A stretch of DNA of 17,023 nucleotides from Desulfobacteraceae bacterium (GCA_029287875.1 JARFQH010000010.1:1-17023), one strand, 5' to 3'. Shown: positions 1 through 7,421, counted from the first letter of the stretch. Notes: generated by a model from the letters alone, not told the origin. Numbers and translations: made by a program.

Positions 1-9
1 CAGGTCAAC

Positions 10-42
10 TCGTCGGCAGCGTCAGATGTGTATAAGAGACAG
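10..42 (+). other. Nextera (Tn5) read-1 sequencing adapter, not genomic
   Basis: These 33 bases match the Illumina Nextera read-1 transposase adapter exactly. The match ends with the 19-bp Tn5 mosaic end AGATGTGTATAAGAGACAG at 24-42. Positions 1-9 look like the tail of the P5 arm plus an 8-base index (2-9), which is inference. Genomic sequence therefore starts at 43, and the window edge is an untrimmed read or contig end rather than a biological junction. The leftward open frame starting at 830 would read into this adapter without meeting a stop, so its apparent continuation there is false. Confidence 0.97.
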
Positions 43-830
43 ATATGAGCCAGAATGAGTTCGGCGTTTTTTTCGGTATATCCCGCGTCTACCACATAAC
101 TCACCTTTTGGCCGGGTGTGATGATGGCGATTCTGGCCGTCAAATCCGCTAATCGAAACTTTTTTGGCAGGCTTCTGCCGGAGGTCTCGGCCGTTATTTC
201 AGTTTCGGGAGATTTACCATTGTAAAGCGCCATTTTCATGGATTGAAGCCAAGGGCCCGGTTGCAGTTCCAAGGCGGCCAGCGCGTCCGGTCGGATATTG
301 ACATGGAAGCTTTCCTGCAGGGTGAAGGCAAGGCAGGGGATACCGTGGTCGAGTTGAACCGCGCTGATGGTCAAGCCGGTTTCCCGGTAAAGTGTTCCGT
401 CGAACTCGGCCGTTTCCGCGTCCTTGCTGGGCTCGAACCGGTTTCGGCAAAGATACCGGCGGCGGAGAACGGTGTCGTCATGAATTTCAGCTGCTTCCAG
501 AACCAGGCAGCCGGTATAATTGTCTACCAGGTTCCACGTGTAGCCGGCCAGTTTGCCCTCTACGTTTTTCAGAAAGTTCCGGGGTCCAAAGACGTAGAGT
601 GTCTTGTCGCGACCCATCAAGAGTCGCAGCAGCCTGTCAAAACCGGAAAAGTGATCCATGTGGGTGTGGGACACAAAAACATGGCTTATCTTCAGGATTT
701 CCCGTGAGGAGAGGGTGGAGATGTCACCCAAATCGAAAAGAATGGCACGGTTCTGAAAAAGGAACGGAATGAAGAGCCCCGGGTCGTCGAAAGGACCGTT
801 GACCAACCGGGGACTGAATGTCGGACGCAT
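43..830 (-). CDS. MBL-fold (RNase Z-like) metallohydrolase, 3' end missing
   Basis: My reading of the minus strand gives 262 complete codons from the ATG at 828-830 down to the adapter junction, with no stop. The C-terminus is therefore lost. The N-terminal third has the metallo-beta-lactamase metal motif HTHMDH (residues 55-60, HxHxDH). LDHGIP around residue 160 resembles the LDHRIP segment of tRNase Z, and VVDAG around residue 247 sits where RNase Z has its GDT metal-bridging Asp. The family hydrolyses phosphodiesters using two zinc ions, and RNase Z trims tRNA 3' ends. The divergent motifs make a general RNase Z-like hydrolase safer than tRNase Z itself. The start lies one base after the TGA of the upstream gene (TGA-A-ATG) with no clear Shine-Dalgarno, so translational coupling is likely. 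The last metal-binding His cannot be judged. Confidence 0.8.
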
Positions 831-831
831 T

Positions 832-1251
832 TCAGGGGAGATACTTTTTAACCTGAAGGTTGATGCACAGGTAGATTTCTTCGTCGGAACCGTAGATATC
901 GACCACATCCTTGTGGTTGATCAGATTTTCCAGAACGAAAGCCGTGACATAAAGGCTGACGACGTGCGGATTCGGCACGATGTTGCGAATGGGTGCGGTG
1001 GCAAAATCGATATCGAAATCTTCCGCCCGGCTCAGCTTTTCGAGGCACAACGAGATCTGCTCTTCCAGCGAGTTTTTACTATTGGTTTCAACCAGTTTTT
1101 CCTCCACCAGTTTCATTGCAATGGCATTGGAAAGAGGCTCCAGGCAATCTTTGATACCCTGTAAGGCCAAGCGGCGGGCGTGTTCTTTAGAGGATTCGAT
1201 TTTAGAAAGTATGGACGACTCCCTCGTGCTCGGCCGGAAAACTTTCGACAT
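832..1251 (-). CDS. Small protein of unknown function between recJ and the MBL gene
   Basis: A 139-residue, mostly helical, charged, soluble protein with no signal peptide or membrane segment. I do not recognise the family. The reading frame is supported by a good ribosome site (AAAGGTGG about 5 bases before the ATG) and by its one-base spacing to the MBL gene downstream. Residues 1-80 are rich in Glu, Lys, Ser and Leu and look amphipathic-helical. Residues 80-139 carry more beta-like hydrophobic stretches (for example VVSLYVTAFVLENL) and the end is VKKYLP. It follows recJ by about 120 bases on the same strand, so it may share a transcript with recJ. No catalytic motif is visible. Confidence 0.7.
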   Translation of the reverse strand: MSKVFRPSTRESSILSKIESSKEHARRLALQGIKDCLEPLSNAIAMKLVEEKLVETNSKNSLEEQISLCLEKLSRAEDFDIDFATAPIRNIVPNPHVVSLYVTAFVLENLINHKDVVDIYGSDEEIYLCINLQVKKYLP

Positions 1252-1373
1252 GTTGCCACCTTTTATGGATGACGGCCCCTCTCCAGCAGGGAGCCTGGTT
1301 AAATTTTTGACATATTAATGACAGCGGCCTTGAAATGCAAGCAAAATGTGCATCGACGGTAGACAGAACCCGT

Positions 1374-3101
1374 TCAGGGAAACGTCGCAACGATTTCATC
1401 GATGACCATCTGGGGAGATTTCCCGCCGTTCCAGCAGTTCCACTGAAGGTGGAAGGCGATTTTTTTCAGGCGTTCCGGCAGGGCTTGGTTGGGATCGATG
1501 TTGAACTGAATGGCGGGGAAAGACCGGCCGGCTCCCGATTGGGTCAGGAGCATGCGCCGATGCCGGTCTCCAACGATTTTGCTCTGTTTGATCTGAACAT
1601 CGCCGGCCATAAACAGCGGTTCGCTGTTGCCACTACCGAATGGCTGCAGCGCATCGATTTCATCGATCAATTGCTCGGTGATCTGTTCGAAATCAAGGAC
1701 ACAGTCGATGCGAATTTCCGGCGCCGGATCGATATCGGCGCTGACGGCCGCGACCGCCTGTTCGAATGCGGCTTTAAAAGCGGAAATATTTTCGGTTCTG
1801 ATACCCAGGCCGGCGGCCATACCGTGGCCGCCGAAATTTTCGAGCTGATCGGCGCAGGCTGTCAATCCGCGATAAAGATTGAACCCGAAGATACTGCGGG
1901 CCGACCCCTTGCCGATCCCCTCGCGGGTCGATATCAGAACCACCGGCCGGTAATGGCGTTCCACCAGTCTCGACGCCACAATCCCGAGTACGCCTTCATG
2001 CCAGCCTTCATGCGACAAAACCAGTGCCCGGCAGTTGAGTTCCTGGGGGTTATCCTTCAGGTACTGCTTGATTTGTTGTAGGATTTGCCGTTCGGTGTCC
2101 TTGCGCCGATTGTTCAGTTCATCAAGAGAATCCGCTATCCCCTTGGCCGTCTCGCGGTTTTCCGTTAGCAGCAGCCGGGCGGCCAGAAGGGCGTGATCCA
2201 TTCGACCGGCGGCATTTAGGCGCGGAATGATCTTAAAAGCGAGATCTTCGGCGTCCACATCTCGGCAAGACAAGCGGCAGTTGTTCAGGATGCCGATGAC
2301 CCCGGTTCGGGCCCTTCCTGAGCGAATCACCTCTATGCCGGCCGTAACGAAAATTCGGTTTTCATCCACCAGTGGCACGGCATCGGCGATCGTGCCCAGG
2401 GCGACGAGATCACAGAGGGCTTTAAGATTCGGCTCGGAACGGGTATGCCAGACACCTCTTTCTCTGAGGTGTTTGCGCAGACAGATCAGCAGTGCCATGG
2501 CAACCCCGACCCCGGCAAGGTGCTCGAAACCGGCCGTGCAGTCCGGCCGCTTGGGGTTGACCACCGCGACCGCAGACGGCAGTGTGTCGGACACGCGATG
2601 ATGGTCGGTGACGACGACGTCGATTCCGGCGGCGTTTGCCCGTTGGACAGCCGCGTGACTGCCGGATCCGCAATCGGCGGTAACGATAAGATCGATGCCG
2701 GCCGGCACCGCCACCTTGTCGATATGGTCGGCTTTGAGACTGTAGCCTTCCTCTATGCGATGGGGGATGTAATAGGACACATCCGCTCCGGCTTTCAGTA
2801 AAAAATCAAATAGAATCGCCGTGGCCGTGACGCCGTCCACGTCATAATCACCAAATATCATTATTTTTTCCCGCTTTTCGATGGCACGCGTCACCCGTTC
2901 GACCGCCGCCTGCATGTCTTTCAAACCACAAGGCGGACGCAGGTGCTCTATAGACGGTCGCAGAAATTTCGATGCACCGTCGGGAGTCTGCAGGTTACGG
3001 TTAACCAGAATGGCGGCGATTATCGGAGAGCATTGCAAGCGGCCGCTCAGCTCTCGTATGCGGGAGGGATCGGGCTGCAGGATGTGCCAGTGTTTTTCCA
3101 T
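1374..3101 (-). CDS. recJ: Single-stranded-DNA-specific 5'-3' exonuclease RecJ
   Basis: A 575-residue protein of normal RecJ length. RecJ degrades single-stranded DNA 5' to 3' in RecF-pathway recombination, mismatch repair and base-excision repair. The DHH-superfamily motifs are in order: DYDVDG at 85-90, DCG at 143-145, the DHH triad at 166-168, the DLVALGTIAD motif at about 231-240, NAAGR at 296-300, GKGSARS at 397-403, and the DHHA1 signature GGHGMAAG at 424-431. All metal-binding Asp and His residues of the family are present. The C-terminal OB-like part runs from about residue 465 to the end. The ATG at 3101 gives the standard N-terminus, although its ribosome site is weak. recJ diverges from the DUF4911-miaB unit. 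Confidence 0.96.
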   Translation of the reverse strand: MEKHWHILQPDPSRIRELSGRLQCSPIIAAILVNRNLQTPDGASKFLRPSIEHLRPPCGLKDMQAAVERVTRAIEKREKIMIFGDYDVDGVTATAILFDFLLKAGADVSYYIPHRIEEGYSLKADHIDKVAVPAGIDLIVTADCGSGSHAAVQRANAAGIDVVVTDHHRVSDTLPSAVAVVNPKRPDCTAGFEHLAGVGVAMALLICLRKHLRERGVWHTRSEPNLKALCDLVALGTIADAVPLVDENRIFVTAGIEVIRSGRARTGVIGILNNCRLSCRDVDAEDLAFKIIPRLNAAGRMDHALLAARLLLTENRETAKGIADSLDELNNRRKDTERQILQQIKQYLKDNPQELNCRALVLSHEGWHEGVLGIVASRLVERHYRPVVLISTREGIGKGSARSIFGFNLYRGLTACADQLENFGGHGMAAGLGIRTENISAFKAAFEQAVAAVSADIDPAPEIRIDCVLDFEQITEQLIDEIDALQPFGSGNSEPLFMAGDVQIKQSKIVGDRHRRMLLTQSGAGRSFPAIQFNIDPNQALPERLKKIAFHLQWNCWNGGKSPQMVIDEIVATFP

Positions 3102-3152
3102 CGCAGCCGTACATACCTTATCGAGGCCGTCCGAACAAGACCATATTTATTA

Positions 3153-3180
3153 TTGCAATGGTGCGTGATATGGTTATACT
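3153..3180 (+). promoter_or_regulatory. Candidate sigma-70 promoter for the DUF4911-miaB unit
   Basis: TTGCAA (3153-3158) and TATACT (3175-3180) are separated by 16 bases and lie in the divergent gap between recJ and the DUF4911 gene. The -10 matches 5 of 6 consensus positions and the -35 matches 4 of 6. A start near 3187 would leave a leader of about 75 bases before the ATG at 3262. This rests on motif reading only. Confidence 0.45.
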
Positions 3181-3261
3181 CAGTGACTATGTAAATGGGC
3201 ACCAATAGATGCGCTGCGGCCGGTGACGAAAAGCGGATCATTCAGACCGCAAAGGACCGCA

Positions 3262-3510
3262 ATGCTGAGGACCCCGACGGTATCGCCAGTGGAGTGTCTG
3301 ACGCAATATTACCGGGTGGATCGTCGTGAGATCGCCTACATTAAATTTGTCATCGAGTCGTACGATGGGGTGGGGTTGCTGTCGACGGTCGAGCCGCAGT
3401 CGGGTTTGATTGTTATTCGCATTCCTCCCGGCTGTGAGGAGGTGATCGATGACATCATCTCAGATCTCAAAAAGACGATTTTGATCGAACCCGCTGCGCA
3501 GCCTTCCTGA
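3262..3510 (+). CDS. DUF4911 family protein
   Basis: An 82-residue protein resembling the DUF4911 family of deltaproteobacteria, which has no known function. The conserved-looking core is RREIAYIKFVIESYDGVGLL followed by a short strand-rich stretch ending in a helix (VIDDIISDLKK). The fold could be a small ACT-like alpha/beta domain, judging only from the strand-helix pattern. I chose the ATG at 3262 over the in-frame GTG at 3223 because AAAGGA lies 5 bases before it, while the GTG has no ribosome site. It sits about 150 bases upstream of miaB on the same strand and may be cotranscribed with it. The family call is from memory and moderately sure. Confidence 0.7.
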   Translation: MLRTPTVSPVECLTQYYRVDRREIAYIKFVIESYDGVGLLSTVEPQSGLIVIRIPPGCEEVIDDIISDLKKTILIEPAAQPS

Positions 3511-3666
3511 ATTTCCGCATGCCAGCACCGTCTCACAACCGATTGCGAAGACGGGTGGCTGTTGTTGACTTCGCCGTTGAATTCACCGTTTTGACAAGCA
3601 GTTGAACGAAAGGAGACAGAGGTCCCGACGCAGCCCCGAAAAGTTGACTGTCGCATATTTTATATT

Positions 3667-5097
3667 ATGAAAGTGAAGAATCTTTACATACAAACCATCG
3701 GCTGTCAGATGAACGTCTATGACTCCGAGAAGATTGCATCGACTCTGGTTTCTCTGAACTATCGCAAAACTGCCGATATCGGCGCGGCCGACCTCATTAT
3801 CGTCAATACCTGCGCCATCCGGGAAAAGGCCGAACAAAAAGTCTTCAGTTTCCTCGGACGGCTGAGCCGCCTTAAAAAAAACCGGCCGAATTTGCTGATC
3901 GGGGTCGGCGGCTGTGTCGCCCAGCAGCAGGGAGAAAAAATTCTGGAGCGGGCACCCTTCGTCGACCTGGTTTTCGGCACGCACGCCATTGCCCGTCTGC
4001 CACGCATGGTCAAAGGTGTCGAAAAGCATGCGGGCCGAGTGGTGGATGTCGAAAAGGCGTCTGCCATCGAGCCGTTCGATGAGCCACCGGAATTGCCGAA
4101 ATCAGGTCAGGTAAGCCGCTTCGTGACCATCATGCAGGGGTGTGACAATTACTGTACGTATTGCGTGGTTCCCTATGTTCGAGGTCGGGAAGCCAGCCGT
4201 CGACCCGAGGACATCATCTCGGAAATCGAAAGACTCGCGGCAGCGGGGGTGCGCGAAGTGACCCTGCTGGGTCAGAATGTGAACAGTTACGGTGAAAAAG
4301 AAGGTCTTTGCAGCTTTCCCGAATTGCTCGCTCGCGCCAATGCAGTCGAAGGACTGTTGCGGATCCGTTTCACCACATCGCACCCCAAAGACCTGTCGAC
4401 GGCGTTGTGTCGAGCATTTCGAGACTTGCCGAAACTTTGCCGGCATATCCATCTGCCGGTGCAGTCCGGTTCGAATCCGATTCTCAAGCGGATGAATCGC
4501 CGTTACACGCGTGAGAACTATCTGGAGAAGGTGGCTGAATTGCGGAAATTCTGTCCCCAAATTGCGATCTCGTCCGATTTTATCGTGGGGTTTCCCGGCG
4601 AGGAGCCGGCGGATTTCGAACAGACCCTCGATTTGATCCGAACGGTCGAATTCGACAGCCTGTTCGCCTTTAAATATTCGGATCGTTTCGAAGCACCGGC
4701 CAGCCGTTTCAACGACAAGGTCCCTGAAAGAGAGCAAAACATGCGGTTGCAGAGACTCCTGGAGGAACAGGACCGGATCACGCTTTTTAAACACCGGTCC
4801 TTGCTGGGTTCGATTCAGGAAGTGCTGGTTGAAGGGGTAAGCAGAAGACATTCCCTACCCAACGGTGACGCCGGAAAACCGTTGGTTGGCGCATTACAGT
4901 GGACCGGCCGGACTTCTGCCAACAAAATCGTCAACTTTGAGCAGGACGCTCTCCGCGCGCTGAGCCGTGAAAATCTAAAGGGCAGACTTGTGCGAGTGAA
5001 AATCGAAAAAGCGCATGCGCATTCCCTCTGGGGGATACCGCTGAACACCGCTACCGTGCCGTCTGCCGTGAAAGGAGAAAAGAGTTATGCTGCATAA
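3667..5097 (+). CDS. miaB: tRNA-2-methylthio-N6-dimethylallyladenosine synthase MiaB
   Basis: A 476-residue radical-SAM methylthiotransferase that adds a methylthio group to i6A37 of tRNAs reading UNN codons. The N-terminal UPF0004 domain has the three cysteines for the auxiliary [4Fe-4S] cluster (C13 in IGCQMN, C49 in NTCAIR, C83 in GGCVAQ). The radical-SAM cluster motif CxxxCxxC is C159, C163 and C166 in CDNYCTYC. LLGQNVNSYG and HLPVQSGS are typical of MiaB proper rather than MtaB or RimO. The last ~70 residues are the TRAM RNA-binding region plus a short tail. The start gives the standard MiaB N-terminus, but no ribosome site lies directly before it. The 3' end overlaps the next gene by 11 bases. 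Confidence 0.96.
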   Translation: MKVKNLYIQTIGCQMNVYDSEKIASTLVSLNYRKTADIGAADLIIVNTCAIREKAEQKVFSFLGRLSRLKKNRPNLLIGVGGCVAQQQGEKILERAPFVDLVFGTHAIARLPRMVKGVEKHAGRVVDVEKASAIEPFDEPPELPKSGQVSRFVTIMQGCDNYCTYCVVPYVRGREASRRPEDIISEIERLAAAGVREVTLLGQNVNSYGEKEGLCSFPELLARANAVEGLLRIRFTTSHPKDLSTALCRAFRDLPKLCRHIHLPVQSGSNPILKRMNRRYTRENYLEKVAELRKFCPQIAISSDFIVGFPGEEPADFEQTLDLIRTVEFDSLFAFKYSDRFEAPASRFNDKVPEREQNMRLQRLLEEQDRITLFKHRSLLGSIQEVLVEGVSRRHSLPNGDAGKPLVGALQWTGRTSANKIVNFEQDALRALSRENLKGRLVRVKIEKAHAHSLWGIPLNTATVPSAVKGEKSYAA

Positions 5098-5584
5098 GGT
5101 AAGCATAGCCGGTCTGACCATGGACCCGACTTCCAACACGCCGATTATCATCCTAAAGTCGGAAGAGAACGACCAGGCGGTGCCGATTTGGATCGGCCTG
5201 CTCGAAGCCACCTCAATTGCATCGGCCCTCCAAAACGTCAAGTTCGACCGTCCGATGACCCATGACCTTTTTAAAAACTTCACCGATCACCTTCATATCG
5301 CTATATCCAAGGTGGAGGTTTGCGATCTGCGCGACAGCACCTTTTTCGCCAGAATTTATTTCGAGTCCCAGGACGGCGGTTTTGACATGGATGCCCGTCC
5401 AAGTGACGCCATCGCCTTGGCACTGCGTTTCAATGCTCCTATCTACGTGGATGATAAAGTCATGGAGAAGTCCAAGATCAACCAGGAGGAAGTCGAGGTC
5501 CTCGATGAGAGCGAAGAAGGGAAAAAGTGGGCCGAGTACCTGGAGAATCTGTCTCCGGAAGATTTCGGTAAATACAAGGTTTAA
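5087..5584 (+). CDS. BFN-domain (DUF151) bifunctional nuclease family protein
   Basis: A 165-residue protein with a full BFN/DUF151 domain in residues 1-130. Landmarks are the N-terminal strand with VPIWIG at about 32-37, LLEATSIA shortly after, MTHDLF at about 57-62, and the signature RPSDAIALALR near residue 104. Plant and bacterial members have been reported to have nuclease activity on DNA and RNA; whether this one does is inference. The acidic tail (EEVEVLDESEEGKKWAEYLENLSPEDFGKYKV region) is common in bacterial members. The ATG is preceded by AAAGGAG at 5071-5077, inside miaB, and the gene overlaps miaB by 11 bases, so the two are translationally coupled. This suggests a role linked to RNA metabolism. 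Confidence 0.9.
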   Translation: MLHKVSIAGLTMDPTSNTPIIILKSEENDQAVPIWIGLLEATSIASALQNVKFDRPMTHDLFKNFTDHLHIAISKVEVCDLRDSTFFARIYFESQDGGFDMDARPSDAIALALRFNAPIYVDDKVMEKSKINQEEVEVLDESEEGKKWAEYLENLSPEDFGKYKV

Positions 5585-5630
5585 CGGTATATCCCCGTAT
5601 ATCTCGCTACCTGCAGCCGGAAACTATCAA

Positions 5631-5724
5631 CTTTAAGGTATCGTTTTTGGCAAGGCCAGAGGGAGCAGGCCGTATGGTAATCCGGCGACGACCGGTAACG
5701 CAGTCCAAAGCCGTTATCTTAAAG
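5631..5724. repeat. R1 structured palindromic repeat, copy A
   Basis: A 94-bp intergenic element with imperfect inverted ends. Left arm 5631-5650 (CTTTAAGGTATCGTTTTTGG) pairs with right arm 5705-5724 at 16 of 20 positions plus two G-U pairs. ATC/GAT at 5626-5628 and 5727-5729 adds three outer pairs. Inside are an asymmetric internal loop (CAAGG at 5651-5655 against TAACGCAGT at 5696-5704), a CC/GG pair (5656-5657 with 5694-5695), and a central hairpin GCCG/CGGC (5669-5672 with 5683-5686). It matches copy B at 13515-13608 at about 79 of 94 positions with no gaps. It fills most of the gap between the BFN gene and the PHP gene. Confidence 0.88.
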
Positions 5725-5747
5725 CCGATAAATAGAAAACCAACCTC

Positions 5748-6611
5748 ATGGAATCAGTCCAACGGGTATCCGTCCATGGCGGCCACAGCGGCGAATTCTG
5801 CTGCCATGCCATGGATTCGCTGGAAGAAATTGTTGTCGCCTATATCGAACAGGGATTCGAATGGGTCGGCATCACCGAGCATGTCCCGCCAGTTGACGAC
5901 CGGTTTCGCTACCCTGAGGAAATCAAGGCCGGCCTGAATGCCCGGCAGCTCTATGACCGTTTCGAGCGCTACATCGCTGCCTGTCGACGTCTCCAGAAAA
6001 AGTACATTCAGACCATTCAACTCTACGTCGGATTCGAAACCGAAGCCAGCAGCGGCTCGATACCGTTTATCCACGACCTTGCCCGTCTTTTTGAACCCGA
6101 TTACATTGTGGGGTCGGTGCATCACGTCGATGATATCGGATTTGACTATTCAGCCGATTGGTATGCCAGGGCCGTTGCCGCAACCGGCAGCCTCGAAGCA
6201 CTTTACTGTCGGTATTTCGATGCGCAGTATCAATTCCTTTCAGCCGTGCGCCCGAAGGTCGTCGGCCACTTCGACTTGATCCGGATCTTCGACCCGTCCT
6301 ACGAGGCTACCTTCGCTTTGCCTTCCGTTCAAAACCGGGTGCGTCGCAACCTGGAACTTGTGCACTCCATGGACATGATAATGGATGTAAATGTTCGTGC
6401 CATCACAAAGGGAGCTGCCGAGCCGTATCCGACGCGAACGATTCTGCGGCAGGCCATCGAAATGGGGATATCGGTGGCGCCAGGGGATGACTCTCACGGC
6501 GTCGACACGGTCGGATTGAATATTGACAGAGCCGTTGAGGCCTTGCGGAACCTCGGTGCCGACATGAACTGGCGCAGACCCGCAAAAAGTCGCTTCATGG
6601 CGCGGCCCTGA
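5748..6611 (+). CDS. PHP-family phosphoesterase, histidinol-phosphatase-like
   Basis: A 287-residue PHP-domain protein matching the HisK-type histidinol-phosphatase family in length and motifs. Metal ligands visible in order are H10 and H13 (VHGGHSGEFC), E44-H45 (TEHVP), E97/E99 (GFETEA), H125-H126 (GSVHHVDD), H174 (GHFDLIR), and D247/D248 with H250 (GDDSHG). HisK proteins remove phosphate from L-histidinol phosphate, the second-last stage of histidine synthesis. No other his gene is present here, so another phosphoester substrate cannot be excluded. The ATG at 5748 gives the natural N-terminus just before the first His motif but lacks a clear ribosome site. The preceding 100 bases are repeat R1 copy A, ending about 20 bases before the start. 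Confidence 0.85.
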   Translation: MESVQRVSVHGGHSGEFCCHAMDSLEEIVVAYIEQGFEWVGITEHVPPVDDRFRYPEEIKAGLNARQLYDRFERYIAACRRLQKKYIQTIQLYVGFETEASSGSIPFIHDLARLFEPDYIVGSVHHVDDIGFDYSADWYARAVAATGSLEALYCRYFDAQYQFLSAVRPKVVGHFDLIRIFDPSYEATFALPSVQNRVRRNLELVHSMDMIMDVNVRAITKGAAEPYPTRTILRQAIEMGISVAPGDDSHGVDTVGLNIDRAVEALRNLGADMNWRRPAKSRFMARP

Positions 6612-6659
6612 ATTTGTGCGCTTCAATGTCTTGTTCGATCTTATGTCGCTCGAACCGTC

Positions 6660-6686
6660 TTGACATACCACGATGTAGCATATTAC
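6660..6686 (+). promoter_or_regulatory. Weak candidate promoter upstream of the PilZ gene
   Basis: A perfect TTGACA (6660-6665) is followed after only 15 bases by TATTAC (6681-6686, 4 of 6 consensus). It lies in the 173-base AT-rich gap between the PHP gene and the PilZ gene, where a promoter is expected because the gap is long. The short spacer lowers confidence. Nothing else was recognised in this gap. Confidence 0.25.
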
Positions 6687-6784
6687 GCAGAAATCAATAG
6701 ATCATTGCCGTCAACAGACGGCCCCTTTTCGCAAATGCAGCCTCAAACAATCCAACATTTTTTTATTTACAGCGTATCTATTCA

Positions 6785-7408
6785 ATGGTGAACCTAATGG
6801 ATACAAGGGGAGATCGATATCAACAGCCTATAAATGACAGACGGTCTTGTTCTGATCGCAGAAAACCTCTGTTTTCACTGTATCATGGTGAGGAAAGAAG
6901 AAGCGATACAGAAAGGCGGGCGATCAAGGCTCGACGACTCAGGACACTTTTGTATGAGCGAAAACAGGATTCGAATCCAAAGCCATTCCATCTCTTTATA
7001 AAAAAATTATCCCAGATAAGCCGTTACCAAACATCAACCGGCTCTAAGACTGATTCCGGCGCAAATACCGCCCCCGGGCGTCATACGCCAAGAGATCATC
7101 AGCGCATCGACTGCGATGTTCCTGCTAAGATTCTGGATAGGGACACGCAGCACTTTTTACCTGCCACCGTACTTAACCATTCTAAATGCGGGATGTATCT
7201 CGTATCGGACAACCTTCCTGAAGTCGGTTCCGGTATCGCGATTCTGATGGTTAATCACTCGCCGCAATCCGCAGAACCGGATGACACTCTCTTGTATCAT
7301 TCACAGGTCATCTGGCACAGGGATTTATCGGGCCATGGGAATCACGCGCGATACGGATTCGGTGTAAAACATTGCCAAAATCTGGAAGAATTCCTCCAAC
7401 TTTTTTAG
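6785..7408 (+). CDS. PilZ-domain c-di-GMP-binding protein with Arg-rich N-terminus
   Basis: A 207-residue soluble protein. Residues 101-207 form a PilZ domain with both c-di-GMP contact motifs intact: RxxxR as RDHQR (R103, R107) and N/DxSxxG as NHSKCG (N131, S133, G136). It is therefore likely to bind cyclic di-GMP and act as an effector, perhaps on motility or surface behaviour; the target is unknown. The first 60 residues are very basic, with two related patches, DRRSCSDRR (18-26) and EERRSDTERR (36-45), followed by a helical linker. M5 (6797) is an alternative start; neither start has a ribosome site. The gene looks more AT-rich than its neighbours. It ends 13 bases before pheA and may be cotranscribed with it. 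Confidence 0.85.
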   Translation: MVNLMDTRGDRYQQPINDRRSCSDRRKPLFSLYHGEERRSDTERRAIKARRLRTLLYERKQDSNPKPFHLFIKKLSQISRYQTSTGSKTDSGANTAPGRHTPRDHQRIDCDVPAKILDRDTQHFLPATVLNHSKCGMYLVSDNLPEVGSGIAILMVNHSPQSAEPDDTLLYHSQVIWHRDLSGHGNHARYGFGVKHCQNLEEFLQLF

Positions 7409-7421
7409 TTGAGGTGACCCC

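Noticed and set aside
1335..2081. Rightward open frame of 248 codons antisense to recJ
   Set aside because: It is a shadow of the recJ codons. It has no family motifs and recJ is unmistakable.
3528..3554. CCGTCT/AGACGG inverted repeat after the DUF4911 gene
   Set aside because: The 6-bp stem has a 15-base loop and no T-run, so there is no support for a terminator.
4468..4478. GGTTCGAATCC, identical to a tRNA T-loop
   Set aside because: It lies inside miaB, coding for the conserved VQSGSNPIL segment. No acceptor stem, D-arm or anticodon arm surrounds it.
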